From the NCBI GenBank assembly GCA_009741485.1, contig CM019220.1:29555891-29619890 (forward strand): DNA of 64,000 nucleotides. The letters are read 5' to 3'. A program made the translations under genes and the position numbers. Positions 51,801-63,195 of this stretch are shown one piece after another; positions within the stretch are counted from its first letter, which is position 1, and every line of letters starts with the position of its first letter. Below the pieces are notes generated by a model, which saw nothing but the letters and a program-made list of their open reading frames with translations, searched no databases and was not told the origin of the DNA. Origin of the DNA: Malurus cyaneus samueli (taxonomy: Eukaryota > Chordata > Aves > Passeriformes > Maluridae).

Positions 51801-54800
51801 ATGAGGTTTTTCACTTTTGCCCTTCTGATTCGCTCCCAATCCTGCTGGTGGGGCAGCAAGAGGCTGGTGGGGCTCAGTTGCCAGCTTGGGTTAAACCATG
51901 GCAACTCTCTTTCTGTAGGGTTTATATGTGACTTAAAAATACAGATAAAAGCAGAAATGATGGTGTAACAATGTATTACTGGAGATGGACTATCAAGGGG
52001 TTTGGTTACAAATTACAGATTTATTACTACATGGATATTAAAGTATTAATCTTAAAAACAGTGTTAGAACTCAACTCATAGTCTCAGCATACCTCAGGGA
52101 GGCATGTAATTTTATAGGCAGCTCAGTCTGAATTCATCAACAAGCTTATGAAAAAGCATGCAGAGTGTCTGAATTTTATGTCCCAGACAAGATTGCCTAC
52201 TCAATGCTGTATTGCAAAAGTAATTATGTGACTGCGTATAGAAACTTTATCATTCATTTCCATTCTTTTCTCATAATGAATACAGAACCTAATTACATGT
52301 ATTTTTCTAATTAAAAACAAGTTGCAAATCAACAATAGTTGAAGAAATTGAATTCAGCTGCTGTAAATCTTAGAAATTAAGTTGTGGTCAGAAGGCTGTA
52401 TTATCTTGAGAATTACCTAGGTTAGTAAATTAGTGAATTTATCACATCTAGGGAAGTTATTCAGAAATTGAGGGCCATCACAACAGAGAAACATACAGAG
52501 TGAAATAAATACTTCCTCCCTAAATGACATATTTAAACATCTGCTCACTACAGAAAAGCAGACCTGTGTGACAGCAAAACCATACATCACACATGGCTAT
52601 TTTCTAAAGAATCTAATTCAGACTGTAAAGGAATCGCTGCCTTGGAATGCATAGCCAACACAATAAAAATACACAAATAGAAAAGGCCTTCAGTAATGTT
52701 GCTTGTGCCACTTCCACCAGGCTGATAATGAATTTTTTGCTGTTTCAGTAAACACTTCTATGACAATATCAATATTGTCTGCAGTGAAAGTCCTATTGCA
52801 ACAGTTCCCATCTAGTGATTACACTCTTTAGATTTTTAACTGCATGAGAATGGATTCTGGTAAAGCTAGAACCAAAATGAAATGTGGCAATCAATAAACA
52901 AACTGAGCATAACACAACAAAGGGCAAATATGTCTGCATACAAATATCCAAAAATAGCCAAGGTGCAGGAAAAATGTTTTCAAAGGCAAAGTAAGTGAGT
53001 AGAATTGATTCAGGAAGCAGCAGGAGCTTATAGTGATGCTAGATCAAAAATCATGGAATTAAAAGCATTACCCCCTGCATCCAGACACAACAAATCTTAA
53101 ATTGAATCAAAATTAATCTTCATTGACCATTAATGTTATGGCCCACTCTAAAGAGTATAATCCATTTTCATCTGTAGATACTAACAGACAAGATGACAGT
53201 GAACCAGAGCAATGCAACATGACAGATCAATCTGGACATAAAATCACTTTCTTTGGCTGTTGACATAAAAATCCTCTATACAAGTATTTCTAAAATATCA
53301 TTAAAAACAGTGGGTATTGTAAACTTTTCAATAATTTAGTGTGGTGTTTTAAAATATAAAATATTAATGGGATATAATTTAAATATAAAATATTAATTTC
53401 CATATAATGATTATGAATTAGAGAGTCTCGGTCCAAATTGCTACAGACACATAGAAGCACAACAAGCTGACTGGAGGCAGATTATCTGTAGTAGTATCTG
53501 ATGTCTTGGTTTTGTTCTTCTGACCTCTATGAATTTAAACAAATTGATCCAACTACATGAATAGCAATCATTCAGGGATTCTTCTTACAGTGAAACTTAG
53601 GGAAAAAAAACATAGGCCATTCTATGTACCAATGCTGCTACAGTGAGTGACCTTTATCAGCAAAATCTAGACTGACTTTTTTAAAGTCCTGGTTTGGTTT
53701 TTCTACTACCAGTCCAAATTTTCAGTGATCACAATTCTTGCTAGGGTAGCTATCATAATCTGCACAACTTTTTATAGACACAAGATTTGTGCTGCAACAG
53801 AAAGAAAAGATGAAAGGAGATGTAGATCTGAAAAGTCTATAGCTTTTAATTAGTAGCTACTTCTTCTCATTTTACATTTGAAAGTATTCATTTTATCCCA
53901 ATTTTGTTTTCTTCTACATAACTGGCCACGTGTATTCAGAAAAATATAGCAAGTGTGGCTTTTTTATTGTTTCTAAAATTCTGGAAGAAGCTCTCCCTTT
54001 GTCCCTCTGTCTCACCTAAAAATGTAGCTACTGAAAGAAATCTCTGTGTCCAACTTGTCACATCTTAATGTTTGCAGGGAGGGCAGGCAAGTGGAAGGGA
54101 GCCTGTTTCTGCAACTTGCATCAGTGCACAACTGAGATTTCAGGTTTTATCTTAAAATTGATGAATCATTTCTTGTTCTTAAACAGAGGTATATGTATCA
54201 GAACTTCATTTAAACAGTGGCACGGTTGTTTGGGGTAACAGTAGTGGATATGAGGATTTTGTAATGATGCTCTATTTCTCTGAAAAAAGTGCTTAGAAAG
54301 TGTAACACTGATTGAAAGTAACTCAAGAAGAAAATGAGCATTCAAATTCTTCATGAATAGAGAAAAATTAGTAGAAATATGAAAAGATGGAGAAGCAGAC
54401 AAAGATAATTCTCTTCAGAACTTTTATTCCTTGATCTATAATAAAGGGAAGGAAAGGGAAATATTGAGATAACTCTCAATATGAGACTAGGCACATACAC
54501 AAAGGCCTAGAAGTAAAGAAAAATAGTGAAACTTCTAGCACACAGGAGTTTGGTATTAAATGGAAAGAACAAATCTGTGAAGAAGCCAGCAAAAATTTCA
54601 GTCATTGTAGAATTGGGAGAGGGCAAGAAAAGGAATTTTACTTACTGTATCAGTACTGACCTATGATTTAAAACACTTGTATCCAAGACACCACTTTATA
54701 ATAAGCCCTTTGGGGAATAACATCACGTGCAAATCATTGAGCATTCAGTGGTTAGTTTTTGTTGATGTCAAGAGCTGCTGACATTCTAGTCCGATTAGCC

Positions 54801-57800
54801 ACAAAATGAAGAGCACCATTTATCCCTGGGATCATACACCAGAGCCAAGCAGGCAGAGCAGCATGGCCAGATGGCAGAGAGACTGTAACAGCAGCAAGGT
54901 CTGAACCTTTCCTTGGGGTTGCCTCAGCATTGTTTTCAACTACCCATATTTCAAAAGATAAGTGGTGCACAAGTCAGTCTCACAGCGATTTGTTTGTAAT
55001 TGCAAAATCTGTATTCTATTTCACAGTAAAAGTTGCTTTCAGCTCTGAAGCACTGGCAACAAAACAGACCACAGGCTTCTATGTGGTACACAGGCATGAG
55101 GGAGGGAGAGAGGGGGAGAGGCAGGGACAGAATTGGAAAGCTGCTTATCTAGGTTTAGTATGACAATTACTTTTACTTCAGGGTGGATTTTAGAGTGCAA
55201 ATTAAAACAAAACCAAAGATGTTCCAGAGGATGATGGCTGGTAGGAGGCACAATATAAAAAGGAAGAAAAATAATAAGAATCAAGAAAAGCCCTAAAAAG
55301 TACTGACATTTCTATGTTCCAGTTTCCTAGCTCTAAAAAGGGTTAAAGGACTAATAATGTGCATTACAGTAGAGAAGTGCTATGTAATATCATAATTTTT
55401 CATGAACCTTCATATGCTGCAGCTAGTCAACCCAAGTCCCATATGTATACATGTATATTGATAATTTATATTGATATTAATAAGCAGAATTTTTACAGCA
55501 TGTAGTAAAATTTGCACCCCCAAATCAAACCAAAAATGCATAGCTTTGTTCTGTGGACAATATCCACTTGTGAATGCACATTCCTCTAATTAAAAGCTGT
55601 ATCACCAGTGGGCAAAAAAGTGAGATTTTATAGATATGGTTAATTCTAATGTTTCCTAGTTTTTGAATGTTACTCTCAAATGTTGCTTCTACACTTCTGA
55701 GTAAAAGCTTGAACACAACTTATCTATACAATAGATGTATGTTAGTAGTGAAAGGAATATTTCTAAAGAGCACAATCTGGATAAAAATGGGACAGGATAA
55801 AGACAGCTATTGGTCAACTCCAGCTCCTTTGTGTACTAAAACTCTGTTGACCACCATGGATAACATACAAGCTGCTTAGGACATCACTACCAATTTACTT
55901 GATAACAAATATTAATGTAATAAGATTTGTTCACCAAATCCTGCTAAAGTGTAAACGCAGATGTCTGTAACTATTGGTAGATGCCCAATAGGACATCCTG
56001 AGATCTGATTTACAAGGAAAGGCAGATTCTTCTAACCATGTCAGTATCTGCAATGTTTTGCCAAAAATTAAATCACACTAATGTGAAAAAGAACAACCAG
56101 GCAGCCAAGGGCTGAGGTGGGAACACCCAGCCTAAATTCAGTACACCTGGGCAGCCTCATCAGCCCAGTGCCACCTGACATGGCACTCAGGTTTCTTTAA
56201 ATTCAGAGCAAAGGAGTGCTTTTTTTTCCCTTCTAGTCATTGAAGAAAAGGGTAGCTCTGCAAAACTGACTCTTTGACAAATTAGTTCAGTTCAATGAAG
56301 AAGATTTAAAATTGGTAAAAGGTAAGCAATAAAGAAATGTACTGTGATGGAAGTTTATGTTAGACAAGAAGGAAAGAGGTGAGAGTAACAGTTTTGGGAA
56401 TAACTAGAAGTGGTGACATCCTAGGACTTGATGCTGTCAAAACTGCTATTTACATGGACTATTTGTGACAGAATATCTCTGTAATATAGGGAAGATAATT
56501 ATTCTGCTCTACTTGGTGCTGATGAATCCTCCAGCTGAAATATTGTCTGGTCTCTGGCAATGAACTGTAAAGTACACAAATGGGAGAGATTCCAGAGGAT
56601 TGCAAGAACACTAAGAGACTTAATCTATAGGAAAGGCTGAATAGCTATCCTTATCCCTATTAAAGTGAGAGGGCTAGGAGCAGGAAATGCACCTATGTAC
56701 CTCAAAATGTCCATAGAGAGCTGTGACTAAGATTTAAATATATTGATTACACATACTAAAGACTTAAATTAGGCACTGGGAAGCCAAGCTTGAAAGAATA
56801 ACTATTATGTGGGATATATAGGAAAACCAGAATTCCTGCTCTTGGAAAGTTCTGAATGCATTAGATGCAAATCAGCTAAGCAGTCATCGAGCTGTACTTA
56901 ACCCTAATGCAAGTGCAAAAACAATAATCCTGATGCTCCTCCCAGCTCTACACATCTGTGTAGTCCAAAGTTTAATGTTTTTCACATTACTATATGAGAG
57001 AGTAACACTCAAATGGTTCTTAGGAAAACTCTGCTGTACAACAGTCACCCTAAAGAAATTCTATGTAAATAACTTACATACAGAATCTCAGTAAAAGACC
57101 TTGCTTTAAAAACCTGTGCCAGGAGTGTTGACAAAACTGAAGGAAAGCCACTTGTGAACCCAAAGACCCATTTAACAGTTGACATCTTACGCTCCCATTC
57201 TGGATACCTAAGGTCCTTCTCTACTGAGGAGAGATGAAGGCAGTCACTCCTGTGCACTGCTATTGCTCTCACAAACTGGGATCTACCATCTGAGGGAGTC
57301 AGAGATGGACATTTGGTCAGATTGCAAACTTCTGTTCTGTTTGGTCAGATAAAGATTGGAAAATAAGATGCTTGCAATACCTCAAAGCACAGGGCTTTGC
57401 AAAGAATTAAAGAGAGCTAGCAATTCTACCAAATTTTATTTCTGGACTGAAAATATTGCATGTTAGCATCTAAGGAAGATATTTTCTCATGCTAAAACTC
57501 CAAGCATAAATTTTTAAAGCAAGACTAAAACAAAGTTAGCAAATATGCTGCATAACAGATCAGACAAAAGGATTAAATCCCATAGAAAATTGTTCAAAGC
57601 CAAGAATTCCTATAAGCAACAATCTTTACTCAACGGTAAAAAAATTAATATTTGGGGTTTTAGCCTCACTGATAATTAGACAGACAAGCATTTAATAACA
57701 TTAGACCTGATATTAGACCTGAAAGAGTAATAGGTTGCTTTTCACAAAACACAAAATTCAATTGTGAAATCGATTGTCAGAGGCCTTTCTGGACACCCAG

Positions 57801-60800
57801 CCTATTTACTCCCACAAATTATGAGATTAATAGAGAGGTGAGTATGACCACTGATGGTTATTTAGCACTGTGGCTCTGAAACAAAGCCTAGCTCAGGAAG
57901 TTTCTAAATCATGCATGCTCTAAAATATGGTACTACAAAAAAGAGTACTCCATTGATGCTGTTAGAAATTCCTCTCTAAACTGGAAGTAATGGCCTTTGC
58001 TCCTGAAAATGTACTTCTGATTTTGCAGAGCTACTGGTTTATTTACTTTTTTAAAAAAACTTTTTCAAGTTTATCCAGTGACCTTGACAATTTTCACCAT
58101 GTTTATGGTTTATGCCTTGTTTCTCTTTCTTTTTCTGTCAAATATTCACCTTGAATTCCAAGCCAAATCATTGAAAAGCCACCACTCAGTCTCTCTAGTG
58201 TTCTTTGTCTGGCTCTGAAATAGGTTTCAAAAACAATTTTATGAATCGTTTTTTCTGTTCAAAAGAGCACCTGACACAGTAATATATTTTGTGCCAAAGC
58301 CCTGTTTAAAGCTGCAGCTTTGGACTCATCTTATAAATCACCAATGTTAATCCCCAAAGAATCACAACAAGACTGTGACTGTTCTAAAACTAAGAAAACC
58401 AAATTTAGTATGCCATTTGTAGACAATATTTTAAAAAAAACCCTCTGAATTTCTTGTGAACTGTTCAGGCACTTAATTTCAAGGAAAAGAATACTATGGA
58501 TATAAATCAGCTTAATCTGAAGTAGTTTTTAGCAACATGAGAGTGTGCCCAGTGTTCCTTTCAATAGTGCACACCCTTTAGCAGTAAATGTGGTATTTAT
58601 AACTCTTTTCACTATTTTTCAATTAACTGCAATCTTCTTTGCTGCTAACAAACTTGTCACTTGAACTCACTTCTCCAAGTAAGTACAAAGAGACGAAAAG
58701 ATACATTTATATTGAGTATCAACTTTTGATGAACTACAGAACAGACAAGGTGCTGAGAACAAGCTCCACAGCCCCATCTGTTGGCTAATGAAACTCCCAA
58801 AGCTATGTAATGGGCACTAGTTCATGCTGAAGTGGAACCAGTTAATTTTTTTTACAAAATTCCAGGTTTTACCATCACAGATGTATGGTATCTGTCCATC
58901 AGTAGCAACTTTTACTACATAAGCACATAACTGAGTTTCTAACACACTTCTATGATTTTTAACTTTTTTTTCAATTAGAACAGCAATTAGAATCGGAGCA
59001 TAATGCTGTTTTTTTTGAGCAAGGGTGAGATTGGCTTGCTTGCATTTTCATTCATAGATAAATGGTCTGTAGTGAAATTGCAGTGTTTAAGACGTGTCCC
59101 TTGACTTTTAAACTCAAGCAAAAATGACTTGCTTTTAAAGCCTTGAATGTCCATGTTTTAAACCCATTTACTGTCATTTGTAAGTGACAAATGTTCTACA
59201 GACTTCTACCTACAGGGCAGGTAGTTGAAAGGGGAAGTGTAGCAGACAACTCAAAACTAACACAACACACATACATGTGTTATTGTGAGAAAATAACAGA
59301 GAAATACTGCTGCTGACCTCCTTTGTTAAATTATCAAGAGATTCTTCTATGTACTGCCAATGTGTGGGGGGAAGTGTGTTCATGCTGCACCTCTGTAGGA
59401 AGCACATTATCTCAGAGTAAACTGCAGCTGTATTAACAAATTCAAATCAAACAGCACTCAAGGTTAAACAGAAAAAAGTTTTAAATAGTTGGGAACCTGA
59501 GACCCACATGCTTGTTCCCCTAAGTTAGGCTGCATACTTGCTGAGTTAAAATCTAGTCCCATGCTCACAAACGAAGATAATTACTACTAGTATATGATAA
59601 GCAAGCACGTGGTCATTCAAACCCTAATGGCAGTTAAACTGTCACAGTCCCATTGAAATTTGGGTATCCTGCGCTAAAACTGGGTGATCCAAATAAAATT
59701 TCAGACTAATTGCTGTCTTTTAAAAACTCTTTAAAGAAAAGGGAATTCATAAAGTAATGCAGGATCATCTGACTCCATCATGTCCTTTTCAGTCCAAAAA
59801 TACTTTTCTTTCAAAGGACAAAATTCTATTCCTGCTCAGGCCATAGTCCTAATGAGCAATCTGCAGGACCTTTAAAAAGATATCAGCTGCTGGGCAGTTT
59901 TGCTCATTCATAGCTTTCCATCCTATTATTCGAAAGTCCATAAAATAAAGGGACTCCTTATCTCTTATCTACAAACCTTCAGGTCTCCTATGGTCAATAA
60001 AGTACTTTTTCTGCTAGACAAGCCACAGAACAAATCTCCTCTATGCTGGAAACAATGTATGTATTCTAGGTTTGGGGGAATGGCTCCCCAGCTGAGACCT
60101 TTGGGACTTGGCAGCAGAGCAGCAAAGGGCAAGAGAGCTACTGTGTGCTTAGATCACAAGCTGAAAAGACCAAAACAAACAAATGAAATGTGTAACGAAA
60201 GATGGAAAGGGAAGACTCATGTCAGGTCATGCATCATACACTGTTCCGCTTCTCACATCCTATCTTTGACAAACTTTATTTAAATAGACTGTACACCCAT
60301 ATCATAGGGACATGCCAGAAACCAATACAAATCTAAGCAATGACACAGCAAACAGGCTTCATATTGAACTTATTGCTCAAAATAACTGAAGATTACTGTA
60401 GTCCACTCTCTGATATGGTGCAAATATATCCTACAGATGTCAAACCAAACAGAACAGAATTTTAGCACATAAAAAAGCATGGCATTGCCCTGTTAATTAT
60501 CTACTTAAAGTGTTCACAGACAACAATTGCTGAAAAATTATTGAGTATAACTAGTAACATGATGGAGTCTTCTTTGTATAGCTTTAGTAATCAGGTGGAG
60601 CCCTGGGTAAGGTGTGTGTGGAATCAGGATCCCACAACCAATGTTTTAAAAGTACTACAGAGGTGAGAAATTAGATGCATTTCCAGATTATTTGTTGGAA
60701 AAAAATAGAACTCATTAATGTCTGTTAAGGTGTAACTCAGAATCTTTCCAGTTTTTCAAAGAGCTGTTCTTCAAGTGTATTTTCATATAGTTCTGTTTTT

Positions 60801-63195
60801 AATACACTTAGAATGGAGAACGATTCTCAGCTCTTGTACGAGCTAAAAACTCCCTCCTCAGTATTCTGAAAACCCTTGTGAGGGTTACTTCCAGCAGTGA
60901 GGGGATTCTGCTCTTTTCCTCAGAGAAAGCACTTGTATTGGCTATCAAGGAACAGCAGAGGCACTCCAAGAGCAGCAATGTACCCAGACAAGCAAGAGAC
61001 GAAGGTTCAGATTACGCTGCTTGTTCCTTGAATTGAATGAAATGCCTGGTGTGCACTTTGTTCAACTCACAGCCAGAACATTACATTATTTTAAAACAAT
61101 CTGCCAGGTATCACACCAAGGTACTTGACTTACCCCTCCCATTGTAATGCCATCGATAAGTGCTACATATGGCTTCTTGCAAGTGCCTGTAGGAAATGAA
61201 AAGAAAAGCAATCATCTATCATTTTCAAGAGTAGACCTGTGCCATATGACATGTTTCCCCATGTCTTACTTCAGCATGAGCAGCAGAAAATAAATGGTAA
61301 TTTAAACAGTAATCATCTTACAAACTTATAATTAATGTATTTCATGTAATTCTTAAGAAATTAAAAGAAACACATTTCAGACTTACTGGATTGTGAAAGT
61401 TGAAAGAGAACATTACACAGCTACCAAACATTGGACTGTTTGTTATGTGAGTACCTGACAGTTTAGCCATTATAAACAGCTGTTGGATGTTGGGACACAG
61501 CAGATGCCCTTTCACCCCTCTCAGAGTGGATTAACAACACAGGGTGTATGCCAGCCCTTCCGTGCTTTACTACAAAGCCAGATGTATTGGCAGGTTCCAG
61601 TCACAATGTGACTATAAACTTCTGCAAGGCAAGCAAGTTCTGTCATGCCAGCTCTTGCATGTGGTATAGGCAGGTTCAGATGGCAATGTCCCGAACTACC
61701 AACTTTATCTGTTGGGGCCTTTGGAAAGCATAAAACTAAAGCTTCAAATTACCATTCATGGAAAGATTCAGAACTTCATTGTGAATGAAACAGCTGTCTT
61801 GTATTCCAGTGTTTTCAGATCAGACTTAAAGTTCAAAAAGATTGCTAATATAGGTATCCCCTGCACAATGTCACTAGCTTTTCTGTAACAACTATATAGA
61901 GCCTTGTTTAAAAAAAAATTAAAAAGCTGTTCAATCCTTGAAATTAGTAGTTACAAAATGTAAGAGAATTATATTTTGAATTTTGTTCTTACATGAACAA
62001 AGAAGCTAATGCATGGGCTGTAGATGCTAGCCTTGAACTGAATTTCTATAGCAGCAAGCCTTTCCCACTGCAATGCTGTGAAAGCAGCTGTATTTTTAGA
62101 TGTCAAATGTATTATATAAATCAATCTTTTTACAATAAACCTCAGTCTTAAAAGAATACAATCATACTAAAGCTATCAAAAAGTTAGGTTTTGTAATTAC
62201 ATGCATTATAGATATTGAACACCTAATGATTTAAAAAGAAAACCAGACTTTTAAATTATGTACCCTTGCAAAATCATCATCATGTTCAACTGTCAAGTCA
62301 ATACTATTTTTTCCCCAACTATGTGAAACCTTAGACTATTTTTTTGCCTTGTATTGGTGAAGGAAAGAAAGGTACATGACAAGTATGCTGAGTCTACAAA
62401 CTCTGTCAAAGCAAAAATAACTTTTCAGGAATTACTCCATTAGCTGTGCTCTTCTGTCAATGTAAGCAACACCTTCACCTCCCCTGCTGTAGTGACTAAC
62501 ACAGTATTTTGAAATTCAAACTGTATTTAATTAACGTGTGTTTGGAGTAGTTTCTTCCCCAAAACTTCTACCCTCAAGAATTAATATCCTCTTTTAATAT
62601 GCTTTGCTCCAGTAAACTTCACCTAATGTTTTTGCTGTTCTTTGCAATAAACTAAGGTAGCCCATTCCTGAGTTATGCAGTCCTAGGCTTTCATGCAGTC
62701 TGTTTTAGTGGAAAGCCTTAATACAATTTGATCTTCTGCTTTCTGACTGAATATTAATAATTTGCCACTCATTTATTTTTACCTCAGGTCTTCTTTGAAG
62801 CAGATCAATGATACTTAGAGCAGAACTGCAGTGTCTGCAGTCAAACCTTAATTCTTCCACAAAGGAAATAGAAAAAACCAGAACAATGGGATGGGATAAA
62901 GTAGCTGTCATAATAACTTAAACAAAAGAAACACATTCCGCATGCAAGATATAAAAATGACGTATGTTAAATTACTGGTATTAAGCTTGGTAAAAAAAAT
63001 AATTACTACTTCTCTGATGTTAACACAGTCTTTAATAGATTATCAAAGAGATAAATTTACATTTGAAGCCAGTGTTATGAAAACTATACTGTTTCAGAAA
63101 TTGCTATTACATACCAACGGCATTGTTCAGCCTATATTCTCCTATGAAGAAATCTTGTGACATTTTATCTCCAGCTTTTCCTGCTTCTGTGATGG
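29842..63195 (-). CDS. HIBCH: 3-hydroxyisobutyryl-CoA hydrolase, mitochondrial (C-terminal ten exons)
   Basis: HIBCH hydrolyses 3-hydroxyisobutyryl-CoA to free 3-hydroxyisobutyrate in the mitochondrial matrix during valine breakdown. It belongs to the crotonase (enoyl-CoA hydratase/isomerase) superfamily. Ten exons are identified on the - strand: 63195-63115, 61186-61134, 48141-48063, 43815-43670, 42909-42823, 41706-41648, 40945-40864, 36099-35980, 34823-34790 and 29957-29842 (stop TAA 29844-29842). All have GT donors and AG acceptors, and the frame stays open across all nine junctions. The product is ~285 residues, aligning to human residues ~102-386 without a length change. The ligand residues annotated in the human enzyme (Glu121, Gly146, Glu169, Asp177) fall at Glu of IGEY, the middle Gly of TMGGG, Glu of MPETA and Asp of FPDVGG with exact spacing. 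The 5' exons (mitochondrial presequence and the oxyanion-hole Gly-Gly-Asp region) are beyond the right edge. It is convergent with C2orf88. No frameshift or early stop was seen. Confidence 0.96.
30837..30867. repeat. T31 homopolymer
   Basis: Thirty-one consecutive T on + (A31 on the - strand), inside the HIBCH intron. No clear retrosequence was recognised next to it. Confidence 0.9.
31923..31958. repeat. 11-bp perfect inverted repeat
   Basis: GTTACTACAGC at 31923-31933 pairs with GCTGTAGTAAC at 31948-31958 around a 14-nt spacer. Intronic. Could form a hairpin; no known element is assigned. Confidence 0.75.
34790..34823 (-). CDS. HIBCH: HIBCH micro-exon ([11 protein letters not shown])
   Basis: Only 34 bp: AAAGGCCATGACTTCTACGA and on, encoding [11 protein letters not shown]. 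Acceptor AATCTTCCAG, donor GTAAGC. The DFYEGVRA segment is conserved in the family, followed by VLIDKD in the next exon. Confidence 0.94.
34824..35979 (-). other. HIBCH: HIBCH intron (1.2 kb)
   Basis: AT-rich; no repeat or gene recognised. Confidence 0.8.
35980..36099 (-). CDS. HIBCH: HIBCH coding exon ([20 protein letters not shown]...)
   Basis: 120 bp, 40 whole codons. Acceptor GTCTTCCCTAG, donor GTAAGC. It encodes [20 protein letters not shown] then [27 protein letters not shown] and the EYRLSQACM helix are hallmarks of HIBCH C-terminal domains. Confidence 0.96.
36100..40863 (-). other. HIBCH: HIBCH intron (4.8 kb)
   Basis: AT-rich; nothing recognised beyond ordinary intron sequence. Confidence 0.75.
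40864..40945 (-). CDS. HIBCH: HIBCH coding exon ([19 protein letters not shown]...)
   Basis: 82 bp. Acceptor TTCTTTTTCTTTTAG, donor GTAATG. After the split Ser it encodes [20 protein letters not shown] then FAMKQLE. Confidence 0.94.
40946..41647 (-). other. HIBCH: HIBCH intron (0.7 kb)
   Basis: Short AT-rich intron with no recognised element. Confidence 0.8.
41648..41706 (-). CDS. HIBCH: HIBCH coding exon ([19 protein letters not shown])
   Basis: 59 bp. Acceptor CTTTCAAAATAG, donor GTATTC. It encodes [19 protein letters not shown] and two bases of a Ser codon completed by the next exon. Confidence 0.93.
41707..42822 (-). other. HIBCH: HIBCH intron (1.1 kb)
   Basis: AT-rich; no recognised element. 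Confidence 0.8.
42823..42909 (-). CDS. HIBCH: HIBCH coding exon ([18 protein letters not shown]...)
   Basis: 87 bp, 29 whole codons (phase 0 on both sides). Acceptor ATTTTTAATAG, donor GTAATC. It encodes [20 protein letters not shown] then DVLNSYHKK, matching the helical segment after the crotonase core. Confidence 0.94.
42910..43669 (-). other. HIBCH: HIBCH intron (0.76 kb)
   Basis: No recognised element. Slightly more GC toward its 43.45-43.67 kb end. Confidence 0.8.
43670..43815 (-). CDS. HIBCH: HIBCH coding exon ([15 protein letters not shown]...)
   Basis: 146 bp, the largest exon here. It encodes [20 protein letters not shown] then [20 protein letters not shown] and THFVESEK. The Asp of FPDVGG matches human Asp177, the catalytic/ligand Asp. 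Donor GTAAGG. Confidence 0.97.
44598..44632. repeat. Interrupted inverted repeat (hairpin)
   Basis: Outer arms TTATATCA (44598-44605) and TGATATAA (44625-44632) enclose inner arms GCTTAA and TTAAGC around a 3-nt loop, with a one-sided bulge. Intronic and AT-rich, so it may be chance. Confidence 0.6.
45584..45593. other. Assembly gap of 10 N
   Basis: Ten unresolved bases in the HIBCH intron. A round 10-N block usually marks a scaffold join of unknown or minimal size, not a measured length. Confidence 0.98.
48063..48141 (-). CDS. HIBCH: HIBCH coding exon ([20 protein letters not shown])
   Basis: 79 bp. The acceptor is a rather weak CCATATATAG; the donor is GTAAGT. It encodes [20 protein letters not shown] then MPETAI. 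The Glu of MPET corresponds to human catalytic-site Glu169. Confidence 0.96.
51302..51903 (+). mobile_element. Solo LTR, avian ERVL-like endogenous retrovirus
   Basis: About 600 bp, much richer in GC than the intron around it, with the order of blocks typical of a widespread avian LTR family: GCTTCACAGTAGCTTTC, CAGTGTTGATAATATGGAGA, AAGGCCTTTTCTAATC, CCAAGGAGCTGGGAGGGGAC, TCCCAAGTCACCATTATG, GAAGCAGTGAATGAATTCCT, then a terminal GGGTTAAACCATGGCA. It has TG...CA type ends. No internal gag/pol sequence and no second LTR are present, so it is a solo LTR left by recombination. The position where a TATA box is expected (about 51588-51596) looks degraded. Target-site duplication is not clear (flanks share only three or four bases). 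It lies antisense to HIBCH. Confidence 0.88.
53352..53409. repeat. Two-copy ~29-bp AT-rich tandem repeat
   Basis: AAATATAAAATATTAAT occurs at 53352-53368 and again at 53381-53397. The following 12 bp of each unit partly match, giving a two-copy tandem with a 29-bp period. Confidence 0.7.
56499..56652 (+). mobile_element. Old CR1/L3-like LINE fragment
   Basis: Diverged but in the correct order for a CR1-clade 3' region: TCTGCTCTACTTGGTGCTGA, GGCAATGAACTGTAAAG, GAGATTCCAGAGGATTGCAA, ACACTAAGAGACTTAATCTA and AGGAAAGGCTGAATAGC. It resembles the more ancient CR1/L3-type copies more than the three younger CR1 copies in this window. The limits are approximate; the match fades after about 56.66 kb. 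Confidence 0.6.
57700..57723. repeat. 12-bp tandem duplication
   Basis: ATTAGACCTGAT followed directly by ATTAGACCTGAA. Intronic and short. Confidence 0.75.
61134..61186 (-). CDS. HIBCH: HIBCH coding exon ([19 protein letters not shown])
   Basis: 53 bp. Acceptor TTCATTTCCTACAG, donor GTAAGT. It encodes [18 protein letters not shown] after the split Gly codon. The TMGGG turn is the crotonase-fold CoA/acyl binding segment and contains the equivalent of human Gly146. Confidence 0.96.
61187..63114 (-). other. HIBCH: HIBCH intron (1.9 kb)
   Basis: AT-rich; nothing recognised. Confidence 0.8.
63115..63195 (-). CDS. HIBCH: HIBCH coding exon (~residues 102-129)
   Basis: 81 bp. It enters after TTATTTCTCTTCAG, completes a split codon, and encodes [20 protein letters not shown] then RLNNAV, leaving at donor GTATGT in phase 1. 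It carries the Glu equivalent to human Glu121 (in IGEY). The preceding exon, expected to encode the FCAGGD motif, is not in the remaining 805 bp. Confidence 0.94.

Larger units (their letters stand above)
48142..61133 (-). other. HIBCH: Largest HIBCH intron in the window (13 kb)
   Basis: AT-rich. Holds the antisense solo LTR (51.3-51.9 kb), a ~29-bp two-copy tandem (53.35 kb), an old CR1/L3-like fragment (56.5-56.65 kb) and a 12-bp tandem (57.70 kb). A GC-richer patch near 56.10-56.19 kb was not identified. No other gene is supported. Confidence 0.8.

Noticed and set aside
51336..51904. Minus-strand frames of 81 and 119 codons
   Set aside because: They are antisense readings of the solo LTR, which is not protein coding.
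59900..60283. 127-codon + strand frame in the HIBCH intron
   Set aside because: Antisense to the gene, low-similarity peptide, no splice or promoter support; length is within chance expectation.
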